Of a DNA stretch of 64,000 nucleotides, positions 26,989 to 41,119 are shown one piece after another (position 1 is the stretch's first letter; every line of letters begins with the position of its first letter). The stretch is from the NCBI RefSeq assembly GCF_032854445.1, contig NC_088295.1, forward strand, positions 42,211,385 to 42,275,384, in the 5' to 3' direction. The translations under genes and the position numbers were made by a program. Source of the DNA: Liolophura sinensis (Eukaryota > Mollusca > Polyplacophora > Chitonida > Chitonidae). The notes beneath the pieces are model-generated. The model made no database searches and was not told where the DNA came from. It worked only from the letters and a program-made list of their open reading frames with translations.

Positions 26989-27729
26989 CTAAAAGAGAAA
27001 GGCACCAATGCTGAAGCTGTATTAACACATGACAGCTTACGTATTTTTATTTGGCAACAAGCATTTGAAGCGTGCAAACGCTAAACGAAGATCAGCACTT
27101 TTATAAACCTACACGTATACGTCACAGCACAGCAGCGACTTCTCCACAACTACCATGCAGCATGTCTTCCTCAAAGAACTTGATGTAACACCCACATGTT
27201 CAGCACATGAGCCACACATCCGAGAAGCCACCCAGCGTGTCATACTTGTGCATCTTAAAGACATGCATGAACAGTCTTTCGTCATGGGCCCACGTACATC
27301 ACAGTGCGTGTTTCACCAGTACACGTACAAGTAAAGTGGACATGCACGACTAATCTGAGTCTAGATTTAAACCTATCTGAATCTTATATAGGCCACCAGT
27401 GCAATCATCGCCACATACTGCTATAACAGGCCATGTTACACAGCTTGAAAACAAGCTTGGGGCAAGTTATGCTAAATTCCGATTTGTGCTATTAATTTTT
27501 AGCCGGTTGTATATCTGTCCTTTTACTTACAGTACATATACAAGCTAAAATTATCTCAGCAAGGCTTTTTTGGCTTGGATGTCACCTACATAATTAGCCT
27601 ACTAAGACACTAAAATTTACAAATTAAGACTAAACCCGACCTACTTAATTACTTTCTAATTGTACTATGAAGATCCCCGCATCGGCTCGAAAAAATAGGA
27701 TTTTCTAGGAAATGATTAAAGGAGTCATA

Positions 27730-27838
27730 TTATTTATTTATCTATTTATTTGAATGTGATTGGTGTTTTACGCCGTATTGAAGAATATTTAACTTATACG
27801 ACGGCGACCAGCATTATGGTATGAGGAAACTCGGCAGA
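27730..27838 (-). mobile_element. SINE family A, 3' half
   Basis: (TTTA)n tail, then TGGTGTTTTACGCCGTATTG, AACTTATACGACGGCGACCA and GCATTATGGTATGAGGAAAC. 5' truncated, minus orientation. Confidence 0.85.
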
Positions 27839-28656
27839 GATTTCTGTTTAAAAATGTTTAACTATGGTTCCACCCAAGTAAAATGGTATCTACAAAACAG
27901 ATAACACTCAACTGGTTTGTAGCAAGGAAGAATGTCGCTATCAGGAGAAAGAACACTGCATGCTGAAAGCGTTCCACATTATGGAGCTGAAGGGTGTTAT
28001 TATGGACACTGTATACATGCCCATACGCAGAAGACAGATTCTCAACGAAGAGAGGGGACGTAATTTATGAGCCAGAAAGTCACGTTCGTATTGTATTTGG
28101 TATACCCTATATAAAGACAAAATGGGGTTGAGTGGAGCTATTCTTAGCCCTAAAGTTACGACAAAATGGAAGAACATTATGCAAAATATAGCTCGGGACG
28201 AAGGGATAGACTTTATCCGATCATTCTTCTCACACATGTATATTTTTATATACGGATAAATACAAACATGTAGGTCACCACACGAAAGGTACATGACCTC
28301 ACATCTAACTTTGTATCCTTCTGTAAAACAGGCAATTTAAACAATTTACTAGACGGTGATATTTAAACTATGGTCCCTTCAGATTGTACATCTGATCACC
28401 GAGAGTATCTACTGGACACCAAACCTGTTGGTGTCTGGTTCATCGCAAAATAAACATATACATGAAAATTCTTTGGAATTTTCAGCAGCAGTGGAAAAAT
28501 GGCTAAGCTATGAAAACGGCTTAGTTATTGCTAATCTTCTTACCGGCCCATGACATTTAATCGCGTTTTACCATCAAATCGATCGATAAATCGGGGGCCA
28601 TACTATTTAACACTCATAAGCCAAATAGATTGATGTCGCATAATATACACCATGTC

Positions 28657-29170
28657 TGGATGAGCAATGCTACGTAACATCCCCGAGTCTGTGGATACGC
28701 ACTGCTATGCAACACCCCGAGTCTCAGGATACGCACTGCTATGTAACACTCCGAAGTCTCCGGTTGAGCACTGCTTTGTAATACCCCGAAGTTTCAGGAT
28801 AAGCAATGCTATGTAACACCCCAAAGTTTCAGGATAAGCAATGCTGTGTAACACCCCGAAGTCTCAGGTTGAGCACTGATATGTAATACCCCGAAGTTTC
28901 AGGATAAGCAATGCTATGTAACACCCCGAAGTTTCAGGATAAGCAATGCTCTGCAACACCCCGAAGTCTCAGGATGAGCGCTGCTATGTAACAGTCCGAA
29001 GTTTGAGGATGAACAATGCTATGTAACACCCCCGAAGTCTCAGGATGAGCAATGCTATGTAACACCCCGAATTTTCAGGATGAGCAATGCCATGTAATAT
29101 CCACAAGTTTCAGGATGAGCAATGTTGTGTAACACCCACAAGTCTCAGGAACAGCAATGCTGTGTAACAG
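28657..29170. repeat. 35-bp minisatellite, about 15 units
   Basis: Tandem units with consensus GGATGAGCAATGCTATGTAA followed by CACCCCGAAGTCTCA. About 14.7 units fill 514 bp; unit length is very constant, with one-base indels near the run of C. Variants group (GGATAAGCAATG with AAGTTTC; GGTTGAGCACTG), which suggests local unit duplication. The array has no open frame across it, so it is non-coding. Confidence 0.95.
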
Positions 29171-32100
29171 CTACACTATGCAAAAGACTACAGCACAGAG
29201 AATGAAACCAGAGAAGCCGCGACAGCGCGACAGTTGGTAAATGGTTACATATTACCTTAGCTATTTTAGTATTATTCTAACTTTTCTCGGATTTTTCAGA
29301 TATGGATACTACGTATCTTAATTTTCATTCATTTTGCGGACAGTTATGAAGCTACAGAAGATAACACCAACAATACAGATACCATATAAGAAAGGTGATG
29401 TTACCCAACGAGTTCACTGTGAGATGGAATTTACGGTACGCGCGCATTCCGATATCTCGCAAGTTCTTTGAGTCAACCAATAATAACCCACAATGTCGAC
29501 ATCGCCATAAGACAAAGGGTTATCCAGCTGGGAACTGTCCATCAGTAAATATCAATAATGTATAAACATAAAAGAAAGACTTACCAGATAGGGTACGCGT
29601 GGTTTATACATGCATGTTATTGCCAGGAATCAAAATGCAGGGGATTGTCCCCGCGGTCTGCTACGTTTTTTTATGTGTTGTTTTTCTTTCCTATGATAAA
29701 TATCAGTTGACTGTGGCGCCGTGGTAAAAAAAAAACACGTGTCTATCCCAAGATCCATGTGTGGAAGAACGTCCTTGACAAAGTATAAAAACCAGCTCAT
29801 AAAAACAAAAGACCTTGTGGCCTAAGTATGAATGAAGGCGGGCTAAAATTTGGTCGATGTCTGCGTCCTGTATCGTACGAAAGCATCTCGTTAGTAATGA
29901 ATCCCAGTATTGTCTGAGGCCACTTTTATATCGAATCGATCCAAACCAATATCCACCTTCAGGTTGCCAGATTTCTGCATTCCGATTTACATCCAGGCAC
30001 TCATTCCCGCAAAACCTTTGTTTGTCTCCTACTTCCCATATGCCACCCCACACCATCCCCTACTACTAAGGAACTGATGATTACTCAATCATTGTACCGA
30101 TAAGCCATCATCATGCACTCAGTAGGTGTTCTTGGAATCTGACTTTGGAATTTATTCCACTAGTTGTATAATTATATATACAGAAAATCCAGAAGCCGAC
30201 CAACTATTTACATCACTGGAATCTCTATTTCCCAATGTATACACAAATCGCACTCCAAAGTCGCGCAGGACAAGGAGTCATATCGCAGACATTTACTTGA
30301 CTTTAAAAGTTCATTTGCAGCGCATGGGAGAGCGGAGCACTAATTAATCTGTTTTATATGTTTATGGTACATTTCCTAGCAACATGGAAAACAATCCACA
30401 TGACGGCGTTAACCTCACACTTTCAGAGGCGTGAAAAGACTGAATATTGACACACGGCATAACCCCAACTAACGTTACATCTACTGGGTAAAACTGGAGA
30501 TCAGGAAACTATTTACACCTTATGATTATTCAGGCAGAAGCTGAAAATTGTAGTACTGCTTACCAAACTTGGGGACATATGAATACTGCGCCTTTAGAAA
30601 AGAAGGTTCAAAGTGCACTCCTAAATGCTCTTTCCAATGGTTCTTGTAATGAAGAAAATCTCATGAGGTAAACCCTTCAAGGTTCTTCCGAATGGTCCCT
30701 GTAAAGGCCCACTCACAACTGCACGTGGGCTGTCTTGGCGAATCTGAACGAATCTGAATATGTTGTCAGCGATGGCATGTACGAAAACCAGGAACGATCA
30801 GCTGCGATCTACTTAAATTATGACCAGTCTTCATCAGTCAGGCTTTGTCATACGAGCTATGTACGAGCTCTGGGCATGCCCGAAAAATCGGGCGCGGTTG
30901 ACCACAAAATGTAGATGTCGTTGGAAGGTTCGGTCTGACTGAGCTTTTAGGGAACTGCAGGTGATTTAAAGTGCTTCAAAAATACATGACAGCATGGTTT
31001 TGTCTCAGTTTGAAAGGAAAAAAAATCAACTGGTGGCAACCGTTAAGAACCGTTAAAAGCTGTCTCGTGTACGAGCCCAACCCCATGCTTTAAACAATCA
31101 AAACGTTCTTAAAGAATCACCTCCTTGCGTGAACTACTCTACAACCTCCGCGTGTTAGTGTTAGAAAAAGAAAAAGTGCATCAGACTTCATAAGTTACAA
31201 AGAGTAAGACACTAAAATTAACGACATGAAATAGTTACAAATGCTTAGAAATCGTTAAAAAAACTGACTGTGCTCTACAGAAATTTACAAACCTGTAATC
31301 ATCCCTGGATCCCGTCCACCGATAGAGGACTTATAATATGGCAAAGTAAATGAAATAAAGAAAATGTTCACAGCATAAGCAAAATGTCTACCGGAGGCCA
31401 CTGTTGACTGCAAAGGCGCAAAGAATTGACGAATGTAATAACTGGCAGTACAGGCTTTCCGGTTGTAAATAAAGTAATCCAGACATAATCAACACCAAAT
31501 AATTAGTCTTTAAACGTTATATATGACTTCGATCACGGCTCTTTTTATATACACACATCAAAACGTCCATTCTGTAACAAAGTACTCGTACCTTATTGGA
31601 GATTTTTCATGGTACCATTTAGCTAGCTAGGATAATGCATAGACTGGAAAGATCGCAGCTTTGATTTAGATTAGTCTAATCAGCAGCGACAGCTACTTTA
31701 CTTGAGACAGAGTGCTAAAGACTGATGATGGCATTATCAAAACTTTAGAGAGAAGTTCCCGCCAGTGATCGATCTCCAGTATACGGTTTTCTGTCACTTA
31801 GAATCTGACCGGAATTCGACTGTTATTTCGTTAAGTCATGTTTTCGATCAGATGGCTTATCCTTTGCTTCATAACAAGTTTATTTTCTTGTCGCACAGCA
31901 GAAAACGTCTCAATTACCTTGTAGCGACTGAAACTAATGTTCCGATATCTGAGCCCATGCAGAATTCCTAAACGTCATATAGGACAAACAATAAAGCCAA
32001 ACTCAGTTTCTAAAATATAGGTATGCCAATATGTATACGAGATAACCGTATGTAGACGGCCATGGCCATGGTTGATGGATATTTTTGGCTAATCATATTA

Positions 32101-32391
32101 CCTCAATTTTCAATCATCCAGACTATAGTTCGATTCAGTTGTTTCCAGTTGTGAGTATTTGGGCCCATTGGATTTGCTTGGATCATTCGAATTCAGGTCA
32201 ATCGGCGATAACCCACTATCACAATGGCTACTGCCACAACTAATTGTCAAGTCTGACAATCCTATAGCCCTCGTAGAACATAAACGGACATTCAAAGCCA
32301 TATAATTTGACAATTTTAATGTTCGTTTCTTTGGAATTGCAAACATGGTCATTGTAAGCTCCGTTATTTTCGAATCATGCATAGTTTTTAC

Positions 32392-32520
32392 TGTTTTCTG
32401 TAAGCCTGGGCTTTCTGTGACTGCCAGACCCATATCCCTGAAGTCGCATGTTCGAATCCAGCTTTCACTGCTTCCGCTCCAGCTTTCAGACAGAAAGTTC
32501 GTCGGGTTCCCGGGCGACAA
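32392..32520 (+). mobile_element. SINE family A, head and middle
   Basis: B-box-like GTTCGAATCCAGCTTTCACT, then CTTCCGCTCCAGC and GTTCGTCGGGTTCCCGGGCG, in the order seen in the family A copies at 58399 and 55332 (plus orientation). Tail absent. Confidence 0.6.
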
Positions 32521-32823
32521 AACCACTAATTATCCACATCACCAGCTAAATCCCATATCAGACTACTGTGATGTCTATACACACTGATAATCTGCATGCG
32601 TTTTTTTGTTGCATTGATGGTAAGAGCTAAAAGCTTATATAATGTATTGGATCTTCATCTAAATGCTGTCTATTGCTATATGGATACGACAACACTGCCA
32701 AGACCGAATAAAAGTGGTAATCCCGGAACTACTACTTACGTGTAAAGTCCAAACAAATATCAACACTTGTAAGTGAAGTGAACATATATCTAATTAAACT
32801 ATCCTTCTGTACACCATCGTTTG

Positions 32824-32871
32824 ATCACTTATACGACTGCGACAAGCATTATACTGACTTGAACCCGGGCA
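32824..32871 (-). mobile_element. SINE family A fragment
   Basis: CACTTATACGACTGCGACAA followed by GCATTATACTGACTTGAACC and CGGGCA, the core of family A in minus orientation. Confidence 0.6.
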
Positions 32872-35800
32872 TTTTCTTTAACTGTAACCTAGAATAAGCG
32901 CCAATTCGCAATTGTTTTCGATATTCCACAAAGTATTATGTATTATAGAAACTAAAAGGTCGGTGCTTCTTCGACATATATGAAAGTTGGTAAATTTCCT
33001 TGGAAAGAACCCGATTTCTAACTTCAACTGTAAAACGTATATGGATATTACAGAGATGTGTCTTTTTTTACCTTTGCTGAGGCAGACAGAAGTGCCACGA
33101 AGATAACACAGAATTTGACTTGGAACAGTAGTAGTTGATAGACGTACACAATTTGAAGCATATTCGCACAAAAAAACTTCCTGGGTTGCCTTAAGGCGAT
33201 ACAAATCTGAGGTTATTAACCATGTATACAGTAAACTCACCTTGGGTCATTTCTGTCATTGAAATCTGTTTAAAATCAGGGCCAGATCTCCACGCATACA
33301 TGTGACAATTACATATTATAGAGCTCTTTTAAATCTGTTGTCATATTTGACGAGTTAAATATTCCATACGTCCAGAAGTAGAGACTTCACTGTGGGCCGT
33401 TGTTCAAAAAACTCAAACTCAAAAGCTCTTTCTCACGCTCTGTTACAGTCCGTTTGCCCGTTTGTGGCTGCGTAGCTCACACCAGCCTTATATACGTGCC
33501 GTCACATCGAGTGTCTGAATATGTTTGGATACCTGAATAGAGAGCCAGATCACCGCCGCAGATGCAAGCGTGGAGCTTACGTTTTTCGTCATATTTTATG
33601 ACTAAATACTTCAAGTGGAATTGTTTTACCCAACGAGAATCCAGCATGCGAAAATTCTTTCTTGTAGACGCCAATACTGAATATCAGGACTCTCTGTGGA
33701 GTTTCTCCGTACAGCTCAGATTAGGCTTACACCCTTGCTGTCACTTCGAGCGCCCGAGTATTCAGGGTAGTCTCTCTACTATATGCTTCAGTGATCTTGT
33801 GCACAGTTGATACAGCCGGAGCTTGTCTACGGCCGCAGTCGGGCCTATAAACGAAGAAGCTCGCGCAATAGAGAGATTTTATTAGCGTCGGCGCGCTCTA
33901 CACCTGACTTCTATCCTAGTGATAACTCCCGTTATTTACAGCCACGCTGAGAGCAGCTAATCAATCGTTACAACCAATGCATACTCTCTACCTGATCAGA
34001 TGTATTAACGAGCAGCACAGACAAGGAATTGGTGCTCTCGCTGGTGCGAATTAAGTACCTTCTACGGGTGCCCTGTATACATTACAAGCCACCTGCTGTG
34101 CTACGCGGAAATGAAAAGGTGTGCTGAGGAATGAACAGCTTGGTGGGGGATTACAAAAAGTGCTGACGCAGCATTTCTATAGTCGCAGTTGATTAATCTG
34201 AAGCGAATGAATCATCCACGGGGCGCCGATTATAAATTAGTTATCCATAATGTGGCTAACACCTGCGTAAAATGAGTGTAAGAAAGGCCATCATAAAACA
34301 TCTCCCCCTTCTGAATGTCTCATCCTGTAGTGCTCTTAATCGATGTTACATCATTTCAGAGATAGGCCTGTTTCACACCATTCCACTAAAAAGCTACCAA
34401 CGTTGGGTTAAAGGGCTGATGCTAGTATTGGCGAAGCTGCCTTTGCGGAGAACATTATATGGTACTGGATGATCAAAGATCATGTACTCCCAAAGGTTGT
34501 AGGGTGCTAATCAATCTTTAAAACAGGCGTCATCATTCGCGAGGCTTTGATGATACTATAAGCGGCCGACGGCAACTCGCATGGTATCTGCGCAGTGTAT
34601 AGCATACAGTAAAACACACACTACTGACCAGTTAACGCAACCTGTGAGGGTAAAATCACGGGTAATCGTTGTAAATCTCAGGACTGATCGTACGATAAAT
34701 CGTGGGAAATTTTGATGAATCTGATATCGTCAGGGAACGCGTGCGAGCAACGCAAACGATCTTCCTGAATCGTATGCACATTTTTGCCTTCGAGTTCATC
34801 CAATCACATGGCCACCAAGCATAGATTGGAGTCCTCCTAGAATCGATATGTTCTTTTAGATGTAACTGCAAATTCCTTGACTTTCAGTCGTGGTGAATTG
34901 GCCGAGATTGACCACGCTTAAAGATTGCGATGAATTGCAGAGGTCATAGCATTCAGTGATACATCTGTTGTGACTAGGCATTCGTGTTTCGTGAAGACCG
35001 CATGTCATGTACCAGTTTGATGAATTTGACGTTAAACAACAATCAAATATTAAATAAATAAATAATCATAAAAATTAAATAAATATATAAGATGGGTCAC
35101 ATTAAGAAATTTTTGCTAGAAGTAAATGTATATTTCTACAAAGACGTTCGGCAAGACAAACTCTCTTTACAGTAAAGGTGTTTGATCCAGTGTCAGTGTA
35201 CTGACGGGATCAGCCTCCGCATGGCGTTCAAGTGAAACAGCATTATAAATATGAAGGTGGATGGTGTCCAAAATAGTAGTTGGTGCCACATTAAACTCCT
35301 GACAAATTAACACACCGGATTTAGTTCGTGTGCATTTTTCACCGATGTTATATCGGTCATGATAATCGAACTTAAGGCAATATTTGATCAGGCTGTCTTT
35401 TGTACTGTATCTTATACACAGTGTGGAAATATTCCTACAACAGTCTTCATACACGAATGCGACTTTACCTCTTAAATTATAAACAAGCAAACCTTTGTGT
35501 TTTAGCCATGCCACTACTTGTGTTAGTTACGTTTTATCGTGAATCATTTTATAAGTCACACTGTGACGTATTTTACTGCCGTTGTCATAAAGGGTTTACT
35601 TGGGTTCTCAAATGAATCGCCAATTACCTTATGTAAAGATCACACATTTGAAATGCGCCAACTGAAAACACATTCATTCCAAAAGGTTGCAGAGTGTTTA
35701 TCAATATAGCATTCCGAGCGGAATAGAAACGTTTCCAGAATTACGCTGGATTATTTACAAGTCAAATGGCGAATTGACCAGGTCAACACTTTGACGAACT

Positions 35801-38800
35801 CCAATTAGGAGAATAACCATCCTAATTCTATTTGCATTTCTATAACGTGGTGAACGATGAATCAATATTGAACAGCAGAATGAGAAGTGTCCTAAGGGAC
35901 CACGTACGAGCAAAAATCACGAACCAGAAGACAATCCGGGCTCGTACATTATTTCACAGTTGGTCACTGTCCAAATTGATTACGGGACCCAGATTATATG
36001 ACTATGAGTGGATATAAAAGGCACGGGGCTCCTTCATTCTACATAGAACACATACTATACAGCAAATCCTGTAGAGAAATGTGGAAATGCCAATACATAA
36101 ATATGTGAAACAACTAGAGCAAAATGACCTTTTAATTGCTCTACAGATTAACATCAGGAAATGCTAAAACGCGTATTGTTTAACAATATGATGGTACAGT
36201 TCCTGATTTCTTACATGTCATCTCATACTATAACCATCCTGAATTAGATATTCTTGTCGATAAGGACACTTGGTAGGACGCAGAAAATCAGAATGTATAA
36301 CGAATATTTTATGGTTGACAATGTGCATAAATATTTGCTGTTTTTTAAAATCACTAGCGGTTGGCTAGATTTGACGGACAGTATTCGAACAACTTAGCGT
36401 AAGATTAAACAGCAATATTCAGCATTCATAAGAATCTAACACACATGGAAGAGCAAAATGAAAACTAATTATACAAACAAATAAAATGTATTTTGTAATT
36501 AAGCTATAAGGAAACTGGTTTAAGTCGGATGATGTACAGTATTATTCTTGAACCTACGACAACCAATTCTCTCCACACTACGCTTAAATTAAAACGAAAG
36601 AAAATTCAAACAAGTTTTTTTTTTTTTGCTCTGCTTAACGAGCCGAACGAAAGCTGAACGCCTTTTTCGTAAAGTTGTGCATTGCAGTTTCGAATTTTTT
36701 CACGCAGATTTCACGTGTTTGAATTAGCAATGAGTTTTCAAACTCTATAATCATGCCGGTCAATTTCCAGGAGACGACTTAAAGATGAAAAACAAGAGAC
36801 CTGTTTTGAGAGTGGACTGATCGCTTGGCCAAGTCAGGGGCTCTCAGCCGTCATGTGCATTACATAACTAGATACGTCAAGAGCGGACGGCGTTAGAAAA
36901 AAAAAACTTCTTTCCAGTCAAGAGAGGTAATTACGCATACGGCTATGAACGTCTTTATAAAACAGTCTTTCAAGAACAAATCAATTATTGGATACTCTTT
37001 TTCCATCATTCTTCACCGTCTCTTGACGAATCGCGTAAACTCCAGATCGTATAGAGTACAAAATGCCAATTCTTTCTTCTGTAAAGTCACACAAATAGTT
37101 GACTTCCAGGAAATCACACCAGTTTCAGACATAAATGATCATGCGATTTTTTCCCCAGGTTTTCAAACTACATTTTTGGAACCTATTGCTGAGCATCATC
37201 AAAAAAATGGAAATTAGGTACACACGAAACACTGGCTTTGAACTTCGTATAACATCACACCATTTGGTGTTCCTTCGAGAAACCCTGGCATGGCAGGCAC
37301 GAGCGGTCATACATTATTCAGAACTGATAAATTTCCACAATGTGGTAACACACTTTCTATAAAAGAGAGCGAAGCCATCGAACCTTTCCAAGAATGAAAC
37401 ATCGTCTACTTTAGTGATAAAAAACGTTTGCATTTATCAAATGGGCATTTCCAAAAACATCAACGAAGAACCATTCGACGCCAGACTGTAACATCATAGC
37501 TCAGCAACATTTACATTATTCAATATAACGGCTTCTTCAAATTAATCGTTTGTAAGTTTACCTACGCACATGGGCCAGGATAATATAACAAATATTCCTT
37601 CATGGCAAACTTTGCACAAAACTATAATGAACTTTGACAGACTATTCGGTAATGGTCGTCTGTACACTGAAAGCTACCAGACCATGGCTTTCCCGGTCGA
37701 AAAAAAAAACACCTGTTTACGCTCAATGTCTTCATACTGATTAGTATAAGTATCACTAATACAGGCACATGCTTCGTACACATACTACCCTCGGTGAGTA
37801 GTGTACGAGGATTGGGCATCCACATGCCTTATCACCAGATCTATTGAAATACTATCTAACATTCTTTTCATTGTGGTTACCAACAAAAAGTGGGGTATTT
37901 TAAAAATTATTTCATAATCCCCAACAGTCAAAAAATTGGCTATTCAAGCAACCAACTTATGTGTAGTATTTTTGTACATGGATATTCATAAAAGCATATC
38001 TACGTATATCTGTCTTAAGGCATCTGAGTGTATTCATACCTCGAGGCTGTTCAGTGATAATGTCGATCAGGTGTTTTATGCTTATATAAAATGATAAAGA
38101 GATTGAATGTGACTCCTCCCTGTTCTGGTTAGCAGTTACAAAATTGTGTACCTATCACAGGGAAAGATCCTTCTTCACAGGAAAGTGCTTCGTCTTTACC
38201 TTTAATATTGCGAAGAAAGCCAACACGAGCATGAGGTTTTCGTTGTATACGTTTGTTTAAGGCATATTTATTCCTTTACGGTGTTGATAACACAACAAAA
38301 TCGCAATGACCATGTTATTTGATTTCAATATTTTACTTTCCCGTTCTAAATTGTTAAATAGATATATTTTTGACTGATACAGACTTTTGATTAGTACTGT
38401 CTACAAGATATAATACTTCTGGGAAGCGCCTTTCATGTTTTAATCAGGGTAGTTTACTTTCGATTCGATCATATTTAGTGGGCAGCCAACTTTAGTGTGT
38501 TTGCTTTTATATATCCAGTGGTTAGCATTAGAAGGCGACAAAACAAACAGGACACCGTATCTGTCATATTGGATTTCATCATGTTTTTGACATGCTCCCA
38601 CCGCCTTGATTTTCTCACAGCAGAGAGCGGACATCACGCTATACCCAGAGAGCAAGAAGATAGTTAATGTTTCTCAGGAGAGACAAGTCACTGCCAACTC
38701 CAAACACGCATGTATATTTGGGAAGAAATATACACTCGCACATTTCTTTGAGAAGCAATAGCCTCGCCTGGAGGTGATGGAGGTTCTTCCGGCGTACTGT

Positions 38801-40049
38801 CAGGAGCAAAAACGAATCAAGTGTACAGAAAAAAGGGCAATGACACCAGAAAAATAAGTAACCTCGCATGCCATTTCGCTCGCTCTCTTCAAGATACAAT
38901 ACATTTTATGACACCTATTACAGTTACGAAAGCACAATCACATCTAAAGTCCAAGCAGTCTGGTTTCCAGTTTGCAGATATAGCTTTGTGTTGGGGGGTT
39001 TTAGCGTATCTTATTTCTGAATGGCCTCATTAGGTCGCCCATTGAACAAAACCAACTGCCCATGTAGAAGTCCCAGTGATAACATACACCACAGGTTAGA
39101 AAAGCCGTTCTGACACGGACGTACCAGTCAACAACACAAGTCCATCAAGGAAGCTCCAGGGACTTCCGGTTCCTGAATTATTACTGAATATTCGGACTAA
39201 TCCGTGAATCAGTAAACAAGTATTAACAACGTCTGATACTGGAATAAAAAAAATGCTTTCCATGGAACCACGATTTGCGTCCTCACGGACAATATATTTC
39301 GTGTTCACATGGTCTGAAAAGTGATTCCTCATGACGTCCATCACTGCCACATTTACCCCAATAGGTAAATTGATATCAGTACTTACAAAAACGAAGTGCT
39401 AGAGAATGTACAGTATTACAACCTTGGGAAGCAAACTGTATAATCGTTCACGACACTTTCTCTAAAATCCCCGACCGTTTGCAAAAAAGCAGCCGTGGGT
39501 GGAGTACTTTCTAAACAGCAGGTAACAGTGTGCGATACACTGGAGTAAGTAAGTCGCGGGACATACCCGTTGACAGGTACAGAAAAATCGTCTTATGGCA
39601 GTAAATATCTACATTCTACTGCCTGTTTCCGAAATCTGCGCACTTAGTAATTCGATCATATTAATAAAATCATTATAAAAATATTTAGTTAGAGACTATT
39701 GCCATACCTTTGGTGAACTGAGAAGATCCGAATTGTCAGTGATTATCCATTGATTTATCTAGATCATGCACCTGACACTCATATTCCCTTTATTAGGTTA
39801 TTGTAGTAATAAAGAAAATCTACAACCTTCTAAAACCAAACATTAAATTAATAGATATGCATAAAAGAACTTTGGTGTACAACAGAACAGAATATCTAAT
39901 ATAGTATTTTATCTGTTTACTTCACACAAAGTAGCATATTATGCAATCCAGTCAAAGGCAAATAAAAACACCTTTCTAAGTTTTAACGATTTATGCAGAT
40001 TGCTTCTCCATAATAGGCCATCTTTCTCGGATTCTGGCCTATGTTCTTG

Positions 40050-40112
40050 TATCCCATGTAACTTTCACGTATCCCCATGTAACTTTCACGTATGTCCAAT
40101 GTTACTTTTCGT
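40050..40112. repeat. 21-bp tandem repeat, about three units
   Basis: CCCATGTAACTTTCACGTAT twice in a row, followed by a diverged third unit CCAATGTTACTTTTCGTC. Confidence 0.8.
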
Positions 40113-40529
40113 CACATAAAAAAAACAAATCCTGCACGTCAACACATAAACGCAAACATTTAAATGGGCTTTTTTACCATTTTCTTCTATCTCAGGTTAC
40201 TACAAAACCGTTTTTGTTCTCCTGGTCATAAAAACCGAAAGTTCTACATGTTAGACGACGAGGACGTATCAGCCAAGCGCTTCCCTGTATGCGGAAGGTA
40301 AAGGAATACTCCAAGCAACATCCTAAGGGCATTGAGAATGGTGAAAGTTAAACACAAGAAAGTCAAAGACCAACAAACACACTGTACCTGTACATCACGT
40401 TAATGGATTCTCATTACATATGTTCACTTGTTTCAAAATTGTTTCAAAACATGTTTTGTTCGTGTAAACTAATTAGTTCTACACACCTAGAAGATAGACT
40501 GTGTCAAATTACAACAATACGACACTTTT

Positions 40530-40770
40530 TATTCACGATGAAGATTTAGCAAAAAACAAGACGTCATGCCCTGGTTTCAAGTTCTGTGTTAATGAAGTTG
40601 TTCACACCTGATTGGTATTCATTGCAATCTGAATGACAACCAAGGAGTGATGTTTACGATAAAGATTGTGACAAAAACAAAACGTCATTCGTTGATTTCA
40701 AATTTCACTTCAGTGAAGATTGTTCACGCTTTATTGGTATTCATTGCATCCTACATGGCAATCAAAGTAC
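40530..40770. repeat. Diverged 121-bp tandem duplication
   Basis: Two copies about 121 bp apart. Matching landmarks: ACGATGAAGATT / ACGATAAAGATT, ACAAGACGTCAT / ACAAAACGTCAT, TTCACACCTGATTGGTATTC / TTCACGCTTTATTGGTATTC, and ATTCATTGCA. An old local duplication without coding capacity. Confidence 0.8.
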
Positions 40771-41119
40771 AGGTTGCGCACTCTACCCACGCAGGTCCAG
40801 GCAGGAAATGAAATCAAATAAGATATCGCAAACAATGAATATTTGAAGCGTTGCGAAGTCGATTGGCTCATCTTAGACAAACCCAAAGCAACCAGAGCTT
40901 TTATCGCAGTCAGATTGATTTCAAAATTTATGACGCACTGGAAACGAGTTTCTTCTTCCCTCACCCCCCCACCCACATTACAACCACAAAAAGAAGGATT
41001 TCTGATGAGTTGTACCAAAAGGTAATTTATAGAATTAAACTTGTGTTAAAGTTGCGAAACATGTTGAATATTAATGCACATGTAGTTGCAGCAAACCACT
41101 TGTTTCTGGTATAAGGACA

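Larger units (their letters stand above)
23745..28650. other. Intergenic, no recognised gene
   Basis: Plus-strand frame 23616-24101 (161 codons) runs through the TA repeat and matches no family; I treat it as chance. The stretch otherwise holds the SINE copies at 26503 and 27730 and the exon candidate at 26930-26988. Minus-strand frames at 25521-25769 and 25872-26069 are unrecognised. Confidence 0.45.
29175..40020. other. Intergenic, no recognised gene
   Basis: Long AT-rich stretch. Frames at 29703-30056 (minus), 32110-32526 (minus, its N-terminal part antisense to a SINE) and 35167-35514 (minus, 115 codons from a good Kozak ATG, GTGGCATGG) match nothing I know. Possible 5' exons with GTAAGT/GTGAGT donors occur at about 29584-29611 and 33241-33265 on minus. 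The SINE fragments at 32392 and 32824 are listed separately. Confidence 0.45.

Noticed and set aside
28657-29170. CRISPR array
   Set aside because: Units are directly contiguous and all similar, with no unique spacers; it is a eukaryotic minisatellite.
32110-32526. 138-codon minus frame with a Ser/Asp-rich C-terminus
   Set aside because: About a third of it is antisense to a SINE A fragment (32392-32520); the rest looks like a receptor tail only by composition.
35167-35514. 115-codon minus frame starting with a good Kozak ATG
   Set aside because: No family, no nearby polyadenylation signal and chance-level length, so not called as a gene.
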